In this document: positions 26,049 through 35,460 of the stretch, in pieces | Position numbering within the stretch: position 1 is the first letter of the stretch | How the letters are laid out: every line of letters starts with the position of its first letter | From: Marinobacterium sedimentorum | GTDB taxonomy: Bacteria; Pseudomonadota; Gammaproteobacteria; Pseudomonadales; Balneatricaceae | DNA length: 64,000 nucleotides | NCBI RefSeq assembly: GCF_024267675.1 | Contig: NZ_JALDYX010000014.1 | Location: 46,486 to 110,485 of the forward strand | Reading direction: 5' to 3' | The notes under the pieces: model-generated | Database searches by the model: none | Seen by the model: the letters and a program-made list of their open reading frames with translations, nothing else | Told to the model about the DNA's origin: nothing | Translations under genes and position numbers: made by a program

Positions 26049-26831
26049 ATGCCACGTTTTTGCGCCAACCTGTCGATGCTCTTCACCGAGCACGACTTCC
26101 TCGAGCGCTTCGACGCCGCGGCCAAAGCCGGCTTTAACGGCGTCGAGTATCTGTTCCCCTATGATTTCGACGCCCAGACGATCAAGGCGAAACTGGATGC
26201 CAACAACCTGACCCAGGTGCTGTTCAACCTGCCCGCCGGTGACTGGAATGCCGGCGAGCGCGGCATTGCCTGCCACCCCGAGCGCATCGAAGAGTTCCGT
26301 GCCGGCGTGCAGCGCGCCATCGACTATGCCAAGGTACTGGGCAACAACCAGGTCAACTGCCTGGCCGGCATTCAGCCCGCAGGCGTAGATGACGCTCTGG
26401 CCGAAGCCACCCTGGTGGAAAACCTCACCTTTGCCGCCGACAAGCTCAAGCAGGCCGGCATCCGCCTGGTGATGGAAGCTATCAATACCCGCGATATTCC
26501 GGGCTTCTTTCTCAACAACACCGCTCAGGCACTGCGTATCCGCGAGCAGGTGGGCAGCGACAACCTGAATCTGCAGTACGACATCTACCACATGCAGATC
26601 ATGGAGGGCGATATCTGCCCGACGCTGCAAGCCAACCTTGATGCCATCCAGCACGTCCAGCTGGCCGACAACCCCGGCCGGCACGAGCCCGGCACCGGCG
26701 AACTGAACTACCCGTTTATTTTCAGCTTTATCGACCAGATCGGCTACGACGGCTGGATCGGCTGCGAATACAAGCCGGCCACCAGCACCGAAGCCGGCCT
26801 TGGCTGGCTGAAAAGCATGAACGCAGTCTGA
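26049..26831 (+). CDS. hyi: Hydroxypyruvate isomerase
   Basis: Interconverts tartronate semialdehyde and hydroxypyruvate. A 260-residue TIM-barrel of the xylose-isomerase-like superfamily, with ANLSMLFTEHDFLERF at the N-terminus, MEAINTRDIPGFFL, LQYDIYHMQIMEGD and VQLADNPGRHEPGTGEL carrying the metal-binding acidic and histidine residues. It lies between gcl and glxR in the usual order and is separated from gcl only by the REP pair. Confidence 0.96.
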   Translation: MPRFCANLSMLFTEHDFLERFDAAAKAGFNGVEYLFPYDFDAQTIKAKLDANNLTQVLFNLPAGDWNAGERGIACHPERIEEFRAGVQRAIDYAKVLGNNQVNCLAGIQPAGVDDALAEATLVENLTFAADKLKQAGIRLVMEAINTRDIPGFFLNNTAQALRIREQVGSDNLNLQYDIYHMQIMEGDICPTLQANLDAIQHVQLADNPGRHEPGTGELNYPFIFSFIDQIGYDGWIGCEYKPATSTEAGLGWLKSMNAV

Positions 26832-26857
26832 GCAACCTATTAAACAGGAGACAAACA

Positions 26858-27748
26858 ATGGCAAAGATCGGATTTATCGGCACCGGCATCATGGGCAAAC
26901 CCATGGCTCAGAACCTGCAGAACGCAGGACACACCCTGTTCTTCTCGGAACATCATGATCCGGCCCCCGCCGACCTGCTCGGTGAACAGGGCGTGGCCCT
27001 GGCAAACCCGAAAGAAGTGGCCCAGGAAGCCGAATTCATCATCCTGATGGTGCCCGACACCCCCCAGGTTGAAGATGTGCTGTTCCGTGAAAACGGTGTC
27101 GCCGAGGGTGTAGCAGCGGGCAAGGTCGTGATCGACATGAGCTCCATCTCCCCCATTGCCACCAAGGAATTTGCCGAGCGCATCAAGGCCACAGGCGCAG
27201 AATACCTGGATGCGCCGGTCTCCGGCGGTGAAGTGGGCGCCAAGGCCGCCAGCCTGACCATCATGGTGGGCGGCAGCGATGCGGCCTTCGAGCGCGCCAA
27301 ACCACTGTTCGACCTCATGGGCAAGAACATCACCCTGGTGGGGGGCAACGGTGACGGCCAGACCACCAAGGTGGCCAACCAGATCATAGTCGCACTCAAC
27401 ATCCAGGCCGTATCCGAAGCCCTGCTGTTCGCCTCCAAGGCCGGTGCCAACCCCGCCAAGGTGCGTGAAGCCCTGATGGGCGGCTTTGCCTCCTCCAAGA
27501 TTCTGGAAGTGCACGGCGAGCGCATGGTCAAGGGCACCTTTGATCCGGGCTTCAGAATCAGCCTGCACCAGAAGGACCTCAACCTGGCGCTGGAAGGCGC
27601 CCGCGCCCTCAAGCTGAATCTGCCCAACACCGCCAGTGCGCAGCAGAACTTCAGCACTTGCGCAGCACTTGGCGGTGAGAACTGGGATCACTCGGCCATG
27701 ATCAAGGCACTGGAGCATATGGCAAACCACTCGATACGCGAGAAATAA
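26858..27748 (+). CDS. glxR: Tartronate semialdehyde reductase
   Basis: Reduces tartronate semialdehyde to D-glycerate with NAD(P)H. The 296-residue beta-hydroxyacid dehydrogenase has the N-terminal dinucleotide motif GFIGTGIMGKPMAQNL (5-20), DAPVSGGEVGA in the middle and the catalytic lysine in GQTTKVANQI. It is 26 bp after hyi with a good AGGAG. The glycerate kinase gene that often follows in other bacteria is not present here. Confidence 0.96.
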   Translation: MAKIGFIGTGIMGKPMAQNLQNAGHTLFFSEHHDPAPADLLGEQGVALANPKEVAQEAEFIILMVPDTPQVEDVLFRENGVAEGVAAGKVVIDMSSISPIATKEFAERIKATGAEYLDAPVSGGEVGAKAASLTIMVGGSDAAFERAKPLFDLMGKNITLVGGNGDGQTTKVANQIIVALNIQAVSEALLFASKAGANPAKVREALMGGFASSKILEVHGERMVKGTFDPGFRISLHQKDLNLALEGARALKLNLPNTASAQQNFSTCAALGGENWDHSAMIKALEHMANHSIREK

Positions 27749-27752
27749 GTCG

Positions 27753-27808
27753 ATTCGCCCGCAGACGGGGCTCCTAGATCCTGCGTAGGAGCTCACTCTG
27801 TGAGCGAT
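27753..27808. repeat. Inverted pair of REP elements after glxR
   Basis: Facing hairpins at 27753-27776 (ATTCGCCCGC...GGGGCTCCTA) and 27785-27808 (GTAGGAGC...TGAGCGAT) start 4 bp after the glxR stop. Same family as the pairs near 14.4 and 25.95 kb. Confidence 0.7.
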
Positions 27809-27828
27809 ACACAAACCTTGTTCACGGC

Positions 27829-27932
27829 TGAAGGGCTCGGTTGGAGCCCTTCATCTACTTCGGATCAGGGCTGGTCTGCCAGAAAAGGCCGACGTCCGTT
27901 GCCGGCTCGATTCTGAGCCCTGATCCATTTTT
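27829..27932 (+). terminator. Compound hairpin region and probable terminator of gcl-hyi-glxR
   Basis: A short stem TGAAGGGCTC/GAGCCCTTCA (27829-27853) is followed by an 11-bp perfect stem GGATCAGGGCT (27862-27872) with AGCCCTGATCC (27916-27926), enclosing a 43-nt loop and followed by ATTTTTTC. The long structured loop is unusual for a plain terminator, so a small structured RNA is an alternative. The rest of the 329-bp glxR-pyk gap holds the REP pair and no gene. Confidence 0.55.
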
Positions 27933-28077
27933 TCGTCACACCGGCCAGCCACCCTATACTTCGAATACTCAGTGTTCCGGACTCAGGCTCAGATCAATCG
28001 CTGCGAGCCCGATTCCAGAGCATTGATGACCCCGCGGCGCCCGGCCGCCCTCATCACCGCCGCTGGAGGATATGCAG

Positions 28078-29490
28078 ATGGCACCCGACAAGAAAACCAA
28101 AATACTGGCAACACTGGGGCCCGCAACCCGCAGTGCGGCGGACGTACGAGCACTGGTGGAAGCCGGTGTAAACCTGTTTCGACTCAACTTCAGCCACGGT
28201 TCCCACGAGGACCATGCCCTGCGCTACGGCTGGATTCGCGAGGTGGAAACCGAGCTCGGCTACCCGCTGGGTATCCTGATGGATCTGCAGGGCCCCAAAC
28301 TGCGCCTGGGTCAGTTTGCCGAGGGCGCCGTGCAGCTGGCGCTGGGGGACCGCATCTGGCTGGATCTGGACAGCACGCCAGGGGATGCCAAACGCGTTAA
28401 TCTGCCGCACCCGGAAATCATTCAGGCGCTCAAGCCTGGCATGTCGCTGCTCGTTGACGATGGTCGCGTGCGTCTGCAGGTCGTTGAAACCCGTGCCGAC
28501 GGGGTGCTGACACAGGCCTGCAATGCCGGCGAGCTGTCTGACCGCAAGGGCGTCAATGTGCCGGAAGCGGTACTGGAGCTGAGCCCGCTGACCGAAAAAG
28601 ACCGCCGGGACCTGGCCTATGGCCTGCAGCTGGGGGTCGATTGGGTGGCGCTGTCCTTTGTGCAGCGGCCGGAGGACATTGTCGAAGCCCGCAGCCTGAT
28701 CGGCGACAAGGCCTTCCTGATGGCCAAGATCGAAAAGCCCTCGGCAGTAGAGCATCTGGATGCCATCGCCGAACTCTCCGATGCCATCATGATTGCCCGC
28801 GGCGATCTGGGCGTGGAAGTCCCGGCGGAGAATGTACCGGGAATCCAGAAGAGCATTATCAAGTGCTGTCGCCAGCTGGGCCGCCCTGTGGTGGTCGCCA
28901 CCCAGATGCTCGAATCCATGCGTTTTTCACCGGCACCTACCCGCGCAGAAGTCACAGACGTGGCCAATGCCGTGTCCGAAGGCGCCGATGCGGTGATGCT
29001 ATCGGCTGAAACCGCGTCCGGAGACTACCCGCTGGAAGCCGTTGCCATGATGAGCAAGATCATCCGTCGCATGGAGGCTGATCCCGACTACCAGGCGCAG
29101 CTCGATGTCAGCCGCCCGGAACCCCAGGCCACCATACCCGACGCCCTCAGCTGCGCCGTACGGCGCATCAGCCGCATACTGCCCGTTGCAGTACTGGTGT
29201 GCTTTACCAACTCCGGCACCACCAGCCTGCGCGCCTCGCGCGAGCGTCCGGGCGCTTCGATTCTGACCCTCACGCCCCACCTGAAAACGGCGCGCCAACT
29301 CAGTGTCGCCTGGGGTGTCTATTCCCAGGTCAGCGAGCGTTTCAACAGCGTCGACGAAATCGCCACCACGGCACTGGACGAAGCCCGCCGCCGCGACATG
29401 GCCGCCCCCGGAGACACAGTGGTCATTACGGCGGGAGCACCCTTTGGCAGTTCCGGCTCCACTAACCTGCTGAGGATAGAAACCGCCTGA
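28078..29490 (+). CDS. pyk: Pyruvate kinase
   Basis: Transfers phosphate from phosphoenolpyruvate to ADP. The 470 residues contain RLNFSHGS, MDLQGPKLRLG, VDDGRVRL, the catalytic-site segment MAKIEKPSAVEHLDAI then IMIARGDLGVEVP, and VVVATQMLESM followed by PTRAEVTDVANAV. The ATG at 28078 is preferred over that at 28072 because GGAGG then has normal spacing. Its place after glxR mirrors bacteria where glyoxylate-derived glycerate is drained via 2-phosphoglycerate, but ttuD-like glycerate kinase is missing between them. A terminator follows. Confidence 0.96.
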   Translation: MAPDKKTKILATLGPATRSAADVRALVEAGVNLFRLNFSHGSHEDHALRYGWIREVETELGYPLGILMDLQGPKLRLGQFAEGAVQLALGDRIWLDLDSTPGDAKRVNLPHPEIIQALKPGMSLLVDDGRVRLQVVETRADGVLTQACNAGELSDRKGVNVPEAVLELSPLTEKDRRDLAYGLQLGVDWVALSFVQRPEDIVEARSLIGDKAFLMAKIEKPSAVEHLDAIAELSDAIMIARGDLGVEVPAENVPGIQKSIIKCCRQLGRPVVVATQMLESMRFSPAPTRAEVTDVANAVSEGADAVMLSAETASGDYPLEAVAMMSKIIRRMEADPDYQAQLDVSRPEPQATIPDALSCAVRRISRILPVAVLVCFTNSGTTSLRASRERPGASILTLTPHLKTARQLSVAWGVYSQVSERFNSVDEIATTALDEARRRDMAAPGDTVVITAGAPFGSSGSTNLLRIETA

Positions 29491-29529
29491 TCCGCCATGC
29501 ATCCCCTTCATGAATTGGCATAGCGCTTA

Positions 29530-29556
29530 AGGCCCTGGCAACAGGGCCTCTTTTTA
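29530..29556 (+). terminator. Rho-independent terminator after pyk
   Basis: AGGCCCTG/CAGGGCCT stem with GCAA tetraloop, followed by CTTTTTAT, 40 bp after the pyk stop. Confidence 0.85.
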
Positions 29557-29687
29557 TGGTTACAGCAATCCCCTGTACGGCTATTTCTGCGTGCCGCCAA
29601 AGTGCTAAACTTCGGCGCCCTCCGAAACGCGGCAGTCGCCTGCCCGCCGGCACAGTTTGAACAGCCTTTTGATCGGAAACACCCACC

Positions 29688-30629
29688 GTGAGCACAAGAC
29701 TTACCCCAGCCTTCTGGCTCGATGCGCTGCTGCACAGCTTTAGTCAGATCCTGTTTCAATCGCACCGCGGCTGTGGCGCGCTGATTCTGCTCGCCATTGG
29801 CCTTGAGTCCATCACGGCACTGCTCGGCAGTTTGCTGGGCTGGGGCGGCGCTCTGCTGGGTGCCCGCCTGATCAGGGCCGATAGCACCATGACACGCGCC
29901 GGCTACTACGGCTTTAATGGCGCCCTGGTGGGGCTGGCGCTGAATCTGTTGCTGGGGCTGTCCTGGTTCGGCGCGGCCGCCATAGTCGCGTTTTCCGCCC
30001 TCAGCGCGCCCCTGGTGCAGCTGCAGATCCGCCGCTGGCGCATCCCGCCCTATACCAGTGCCTTTGTACTGCTGAGCTGGTGCGCCTGGCTGCTGGCTCC
30101 AATGCAGGAGTTGCTGCCGATCGTCGCGATCGCAGAGGTCGCAATCCCGGATACCGCACCCTATACAACGGTGGGCGCGATGACATTGCTGCAGTGGATC
30201 GCAGTTCCGGTGCGCGGTCTCGGTCAGGTGTTCTTCCTCGGGTCTGTGCCCGCCGGGTTGTTGATACTGGCGGCCCTGGCCCTATCAGCCCCGCGCAACG
30301 CACTCTGGGGCTTTGGTGGCGCACTGCTTGGCACTCTGGTCGCCAGCCTTTGCAGCGCCCTTGCCGATACGCAGCTCTACTCGCCCCACGCAATTACAGC
30401 TGGCTTGTTCGGCTATAACGGTGCCCTGGCCGCCCTGGCGTTGCTGCAGCGTTTCCCGCGCCAGCCGGTCGTCATCGCCGCCGGCGTGGTACTGGCAACA
30501 ATGCTACAGCCACTGTTCGGCATCATCGGACTGCAGGCCTTCACCGCGCCCTTTGTGCTTGCCTGCTGGCTGATCGTGATACTGGCCAACATCCTGCGAC
30601 CCCAGACGCGCACGCATCTGGCGCCCTGA
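29688..30629 (+). CDS. Urea transporter (UT/Yut family)
   Basis: A 313-residue inner-membrane protein with about ten hydrophobic segments and the two-fold internal repeat of urea channels: GYYGFNGALVGLAL in the first half and GLFGYNGALAALAL in the second. The start is GTG at 29688. The two urea molecules released by allantoicase and AllA explain its place beside purine catabolism; it could move urea in either direction. No urease or urea amidolyase gene is in the window. Confidence 0.87.
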   Translation: MSTRLTPAFWLDALLHSFSQILFQSHRGCGALILLAIGLESITALLGSLLGWGGALLGARLIRADSTMTRAGYYGFNGALVGLALNLLLGLSWFGAAAIVAFSALSAPLVQLQIRRWRIPPYTSAFVLLSWCAWLLAPMQELLPIVAIAEVAIPDTAPYTTVGAMTLLQWIAVPVRGLGQVFFLGSVPAGLLILAALALSAPRNALWGFGGALLGTLVASLCSALADTQLYSPHAITAGLFGYNGALAALALLQRFPRQPVVIAAGVVLATMLQPLFGIIGLQAFTAPFVLACWLIVILANILRPQTRTHLAP

Positions 30630-30637
30630 CGGCCTGT

Positions 30638-31768
30638 TCAAGTGCGCATCAGGCTCAAGCGGGCTGAGGGTCGCAGCATCAGCAGACAGACTGCGGCGTA
30701 CAGTCCGATGACCACCAGCCCGATCCACTCGATTTTCAGCGGCGTAAACTGGAACAACAGCACCAGGCCATACATCAGCAGCCAGTTGCCGATGAGGTAG
30801 GGATAAAACCCAAAACGCTCCACGGTGACATTGAGGTTGGTGGTATAGAGCCGGATCAGGGAATCCAGCGAATTGACCACAAAGATCACCCCGACCACCA
30901 GCATCGAGATCTTGAGCAGCGTACTCATCACCAGTGCCTGCTCGAAGTAGAAATAGAGTACCGAGAACCAGATGGCGATGGGGATCGAGGGGATCACCAG
31001 CATCGCCAGACACAGCTGCCAGGCCGGCAGGCCACCGACAAAGCGGGCGACAAACTGGCCTATCATGATGCTCCAGGAGAACCACCAGAACAGGTAGAAG
31101 GCATGATAGTCACTGAGCGGGGTCACAAAGTGCTGCAGATTGCCGAAGTAGCCCGACAGATTCGCCAGGCTGTGGGATAACGCCGTCGCCCCCATGCCGG
31201 CATTCAGCGCCAGCAGCCCGATAAGGGCGAAGAACAGCCAGGTCGAGCCGATACTCAGCCATTTGACGTAGCGTACGTCCGAGCTTGAGAAGACCGCCAG
31301 CAGCACCACCAGCGCGGTGAGGCCGTAGCGCAGCGGCGTGGAGATACCCTGCGCATAGTCCGGCAGGTAGCTCAGGAAGAGGAAGCCGGTAAAGGCACAG
31401 GTACCGATAATCACCACATTATTGACGAACTTGATCAGCGGAATTTCGAACAGCTTCAGCCGTGGCTCAACGATCACAAAATAGAAGGTGGTCAGAAAAT
31501 AGAAGGCCCATACCAGAAAGCCCCAGAAGCCGAACTCGATCGCCAGCGGATTGGTAAAGGCATAGGCCGCTTCGCTGGCATAAACCGGAAACTCGCCCAG
31601 GGGAAACATGATCAGCCCGACATCGAGCCCGGACGTAAAGAGTATCGCCATAAAGGCAAACAAGGACGTGGGCATAGGGCCCTCGCACCGCATGCGCCCC
31701 CAGCGCACCAGGATAAGCAGCACCAGCAGCAACGCAGCGATGATGGCGACCGATAGAATAGCATTCAT
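30638..31768 (-). CDS. Short BCCT-family (betaine/choline/carnitine) transporter
   Basis: A 376-residue polytopic membrane protein related to BCCT transporters. The family core is visible as YHAFYLFWWFSWSIMIGQFVARFVGG, and an earlier GLDVGLIMFPLGEF matches the substrate helix region. It is much shorter than the usual 500-plus residues and starts nearly inside the first core helices. The ATG at 31768 has GAGGA upstream. It is divergent from betI, with a betI-type repeat in between, so choline or betaine uptake is the best guess. Confidence 0.75.
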   Translation of the reverse strand: MNAILSVAIIAALLLVLLILVRWGRMRCEGPMPTSLFAFMAILFTSGLDVGLIMFPLGEFPVYASEAAYAFTNPLAIEFGFWGFLVWAFYFLTTFYFVIVEPRLKLFEIPLIKFVNNVVIIGTCAFTGFLFLSYLPDYAQGISTPLRYGLTALVVLLAVFSSSDVRYVKWLSIGSTWLFFALIGLLALNAGMGATALSHSLANLSGYFGNLQHFVTPLSDYHAFYLFWWFSWSIMIGQFVARFVGGLPAWQLCLAMLVIPSIPIAIWFSVLYFYFEQALVMSTLLKISMLVVGVIFVVNSLDSLIRLYTTNLNVTVERFGFYPYLIGNWLLMYGLVLLFQFTPLKIEWIGLVVIGLYAAVCLLMLRPSARLSLMRT

Positions 31769-31896
31769 ACTCGAGTCCTCAGGACAACGAGCAGTACAAA
31801 CCCGAACCCGACTGGCGACATGACATCGCTCCGACGCCGCCCTGCGGCACACGCCTTTATCAGCCCTGTTGTACCGCGGCCGTCTGGTTTATTTTT

Positions 31897-31920
31897 ATTG
31901 AACGATCAATTAAGTTAAAT
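31897..31920. promoter_or_regulatory. Candidate BetI operator between the BCCT gene and betI
   Basis: A 24-bp stretch starting with the palindrome ATTGAACGATCAAT and continuing A/T-rich. A copy with 20 of 24 identical positions lies upstream of betA at 35310-35333. The only shared regulator candidate nearby is BetI. The 313-bp gap 31769-32081 holds no other gene-like sequence. Confidence 0.6.
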
Positions 31921-32081
31921 ATCCAGTAAATCAGTGTCAGATGCTGCTCGGAAAACGCCATCTGCCATTCATATAACGACATCTGATAGGCTGCTCGACC
32001 AACATGGACTGCGCTGTTGAAGCGCTCGCCAAAAACAACGATCATGTTCGCCCCAGGTGTCACTCGCTACAAGGAACCGAC

Positions 32082-32666
32082 ATGCCCAAGGTTGGAATGC
32101 AGCCGATTCGACGCAAGCAACTGATTGAAGCTACGGCAGCCGCCATTCATCAGTACGGTTACGCCAATACCACTGTAGCGAAGATCAGCAAGATCGCGGG
32201 GGTTTCCACCGGCATCATTCACCACTATTTCGACGGCAAGAACGACCTGCTGGCTGAAACCATGCGCCAGCTGATGCGCCAGCTGACCGATGGCATCTAC
32301 TGCGACTGGAGCCGCGCCAACTCGCCCCGGGAACGTATTGCCGCCATTATCGATGGCAACTTTTCCGCCGAGCAGTTTGCGCCTGAAGTGGTGACCTGCT
32401 GGCTGGCGTTCTGGGCCGAAACACCCCACGATGCCGCGTTGCAGCGGCTGTCCGGCATCCGCGGAGCCCGCATGCGCTCCAATCTGCTGCACAACTTTCG
32501 CGAAATGCTGCCCGACGATGAGGCCCAGGATGCCGCACTGCTGCTGGCCTCCCTGATCGATGGCCTGTGGATAAACTGCGCCCTGGCCAGCCTGACCTCA
32601 GACGCGGCCACTGCCCGGCGCCTGGCGCACCAGACGCTGGCTCGCCTGCTGCACGAAGCCCACTGA
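32082..32666 (+). CDS. betI: BetI-like TetR-family repressor of choline/betaine genes
   Basis: The 194-residue protein starts MPKVGMQPIRRKQLIEA and continues with a TetR helix-turn-helix (TTVAKISKIAGVSTGIIHHYF), which is close to BetI, the choline-sensing repressor. The ATG at 32082 follows AAGGAA. It is divergent from a BCCT transporter and near betA, with matching 24-bp operator candidates before both. Confidence 0.9.
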   Translation: MPKVGMQPIRRKQLIEATAAAIHQYGYANTTVAKISKIAGVSTGIIHHYFDGKNDLLAETMRQLMRQLTDGIYCDWSRANSPRERIAAIIDGNFSAEQFAPEVVTCWLAFWAETPHDAALQRLSGIRGARMRSNLLHNFREMLPDDEAQDAALLLASLIDGLWINCALASLTSDAATARRLAHQTLARLLHEAH

Positions 32667-32762
32667 TCCAGCGGCATCCGGATGTCTATCTGTAGCGCAG
32701 CAACCGGCTCACCGCGACATGATGGAGCCCTAACCACCTGCCTCACCGAACAAGGAGAGCCC

Positions 32763-33461
32763 ATGCCCCCGGACACAGTTGCGCCTGTCATCGTCTTCGA
32801 TGTAAACGAAACCCTGCTCGATATCAGCACCCTCGAACCTCTGTTTGAGCGACTCTTTGGCGACCGGCGACTATTCAGGGACTGGTTCGCGCAACTGATC
32901 CTTTACTCCCAGACCATGACCCTCTCCAGCCTCTACACACCCTTTGGCGAGCTGGCTGTGGGAAGTCTGCGCATGCTGGCATCCATCCAGGGCATAACGG
33001 TTACCGATAGCGACATTGATGAACTGAAACTACGCATGAATAGCATGCCGGCCCATCCCGATGCAGTGCCGGCACTCACCCGCCTGCGCGCTGCGGGTTT
33101 CAGACTGGTGACACTGACCAACTCGGCCAGCGCAACCTCGCCCACGCCACTGGAACGCGCCGGGATTAGCCCGTTCTTCGAGCAGTCCTTCAGTGTCGAA
33201 TCGGTACAGAAATTCAAGCCGGCGCCGGAAACCTACCGTCTTGTGGCAACGCAGATGGGGGTGCAGACCTCGGACCTCTGTCTTGTCGCCTGTCATCTGT
33301 GGGATACGATAGGCGCCCAGGCCGCGGGCTGTTACGGCGCCCTGGTGACACGCCCGCACAATGCGATGCTGCCCGCAGCAGGGGTACCGGTGCCGGACTT
33401 TAGCGCCCCCGATCTGACCGACCTTGTCGATCAGATCATTTCACGCTGGCAGGCTCCCTGA
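32763..33461 (+). CDS. Haloacid dehalogenase, type II (HAD superfamily)
   Basis: A 232-residue HAD hydrolase like (S)-2-haloacid dehalogenase. The nucleophile is D13 in FDVNETLLD; the Thr/Asn motif TLTNSA, the lysine in KFKPAPETY and the acidic motif in VACHLWDTIGAQAAG follow. The ATG at 32763 has AAGGAGAG upstream. It sits between betI and betA, 97 bp after betI, and may be co-transcribed. Whether it acts on halo-acids or on another substrate is unknown. Confidence 0.87.
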   Translation: MPPDTVAPVIVFDVNETLLDISTLEPLFERLFGDRRLFRDWFAQLILYSQTMTLSSLYTPFGELAVGSLRMLASIQGITVTDSDIDELKLRMNSMPAHPDAVPALTRLRAAGFRLVTLTNSASATSPTPLERAGISPFFEQSFSVESVQKFKPAPETYRLVATQMGVQTSDLCLVACHLWDTIGAQAAGCYGALVTRPHNAMLPAAGVPVPDFSAPDLTDLVDQIISRWQAP

Positions 33462-33517
33462 AGGCCTGTTTCATCAGGCCGCATAGGGCTGTTTAAAACC
33501 GGGGCGGGCTACCAACA

Positions 33518-35200
33518 CTAGACCGGCGGGTTCAGACGCTGGTGCTGCTGCCACTGGGGATCTATCCAGACATCCACACCGGCATCCGGCAAGGGCGCCT
33601 TGCCAAGAATCAGATCAGCCGCTTTTTCCGCCACCATGATGGTCGGTGCATTGAGGTTACCATTGGTAATCGTCGGGAAGATGGACGAATCCACCACCCG
33701 CAACGCCTCCAGGCCACGCACCCGGCACTGGGTATCCAGCACCGCCATGGCATCATCATCCGCACCCATCTTGCAGGTACAGGACGGGTGATAGGCGCTT
33801 TCCACATTCTGCCGCACCCAGGCATCAATCTGCTCGTCACTCTGGATATCCTTGCCGGGCTGAATTTCATCACCACGGTAGGCATCAAATGCCGGCTGGG
33901 CAATGATCTCGCGCGTCAGGCGAATAACCGCACGCCAGTCGATGACATCCTGTTCAGCCTGGAGGTAATTGAACCTAATGCTGGGCGTGTCTTTGGGGTC
34001 GGCCGAGCGAATGCGAATATGACCGCGGCTGCCAGGCTTGTTGGGCCCCACATGCACCTGGAAGCCATGACCGTCGAAGGCAGCCTGGCCATCGTAGCGC
34101 ATCGCCGCCGGCAGGAAATGGTACTGCACATCCGGCCATTTCAGCCCGGCGCGCGAGCGGATAAAGGCACAGGATTCAAAGTGATTGGTCGCCCCCAGGC
34201 CATTCTTGAACATCATCCAGCGGGTGCCGATCAGGCCCTTGCTGATCAGGCCGAGCTTGCCGTTCAGTGAAATCGGCTGCGTGCAGCGGTACTGGAAATA
34301 GACTTCCAGATGATCCTGCAGATTCTCGCCGACGCCCGGCAGCTCATGCTGCAGTGCCACGCCGGCCTGTTCGAGCACCTCACGCGGGCCTATGCCCGAA
34401 AGCTGCAACAGCATCGGCGAACCGACCGAGCCCGCCGACAAAATAACCTCAACAGCGGCCATTGCCGTCTGTGTCTTGCCGCCGACGCTGTATTCCACAC
34501 CCGTGGCCCGCTTGCCCTGCAACAGCACCCGGTGCGTGATAGCGCGGGACACCAGATGCAGGTTCGGCCGCTTCAGCGCCTCCCGCAAATAGGCATTGGA
34601 AGTGGACGCCCGCACCCCGCCCTTGACGGTCATGTGCATGGGGCCAAAGCCTTCCTGACGATAACCGTTATAGTCGGCTGTATCCGGATAGCCGGCCTGA
34701 ACGCCAGCATCTATAAAGGTCTGATACAGCGGATTGAGGCGCATCTCGTTGCCGTTGCAAGTGGTCAAGGGGCCGCTGCCACCCCGGTAGTCATCGGCGC
34801 CGCCGGCCCAGGTCTCGGCCCGCTTGAAGTACGGCAGGCACTGCTGATAACCCCAGCCCTTCACACCCTGCTCTTCCCACTGATCGAAATCACAGGCGTG
34901 GCCGCGCACATACACCATGCCGTTGATAGAGGACGAGCCCCCCAGCACCTTACCCCGCGGGCAATGCAGGCGACGGTTGTCGATACCGGGCTCCTGCTCG
35001 GACTCAAACGGCCAGCTGTATTTAGGCGAGTTCATCGGATAGGACAGCGCCGTGGGCATCTGGATAAAGATACTCTTGTCGCTACCACCGGCCTCGATCA
35101 GCAACACCTGATGCTTGCCGCTCTCGGTCAGGCGATTGGCCAGCACACAGCCGGCGGAACCCGCACCGATGATGATGTAGTCGTACTTCTGCTGTGTCAT
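33518..35200 (-). CDS. betA: Choline dehydrogenase (GMC oxidoreductase)
   Basis: Oxidises choline to betaine aldehyde, membrane-associated and FAD-dependent. The 560-residue GMC enzyme has the FAD motif GAGSAG at 12-17, the GMC signature [21 protein letters not shown] region at about residues 80-100 and the active-site histidine in [12 protein letters not shown]. The ATG at 35200 follows GGGAGAG. The betaine aldehyde dehydrogenase gene betB, commonly adjacent, is not in the window. A betI-type operator lies 110 bp upstream. Confidence 0.93.
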   Translation of the reverse strand: MTQQKYDYIIIGAGSAGCVLANRLTESGKHQVLLIEAGGSDKSIFIQMPTALSYPMNSPKYSWPFESEQEPGIDNRRLHCPRGKVLGGSSSINGMVYVRGHACDFDQWEEQGVKGWGYQQCLPYFKRAETWAGGADDYRGGSGPLTTCNGNEMRLNPLYQTFIDAGVQAGYPDTADYNGYRQEGFGPMHMTVKGGVRASTSNAYLREALKRPNLHLVSRAITHRVLLQGKRATGVEYSVGGKTQTAMAAVEVILSAGSVGSPMLLQLSGIGPREVLEQAGVALQHELPGVGENLQDHLEVYFQYRCTQPISLNGKLGLISKGLIGTRWMMFKNGLGATNHFESCAFIRSRAGLKWPDVQYHFLPAAMRYDGQAAFDGHGFQVHVGPNKPGSRGHIRIRSADPKDTPSIRFNYLQAEQDVIDWRAVIRLTREIIAQPAFDAYRGDEIQPGKDIQSDEQIDAWVRQNVESAYHPSCTCKMGADDDAMAVLDTQCRVRGLEALRVVDSSIFPTITNGNLNAPTIMVAEKAADLILGKAPLPDAGVDVWIDPQWQQHQRLNPPV

Positions 35201-35309
35201 GCGCTCTCCCGTGACCGACAGTGGTGTTCTGGACAACCCGCAACCGGGTTACTGCAACACACCGACCAACGTCTGTTAATTTACGATGACACCAACATAA
35301 TCTTTTTTA

Positions 35310-35333
35310 ATTAAACGGTCAATCAACTTAAAT
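35310..35333. promoter_or_regulatory. Candidate BetI operator upstream of betA
   Basis: Same 24-bp motif as at 31897-31920 (20 of 24 identical, same orientation), containing TTAAACGGTCAA. It lies in the betA-ssb gap, 110 bp upstream of betA. Confidence 0.55.
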
Positions 35334-35400
35334 TCCGCATGACTCGACTGAATAGCAGGCGCGACTCGTCCGCGTTCATCTTTAAGACCCGCCAAAACGC

Positions 35401-35425
35401 GAAACCCCCGCAGGGCGGGGGTTTC
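35401..35425 (-). terminator. Hairpin terminator after ssb
   Basis: GAAACCCCC and GGGGGTTTC pair around a 7-nt loop, 36 bp after the ssb stop; on the minus strand GCGTTTT follows. Confidence 0.65.
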
Positions 35426-35460
35426 AGGTCAAAACTTTACAATATAATCTAAGGTCAACA

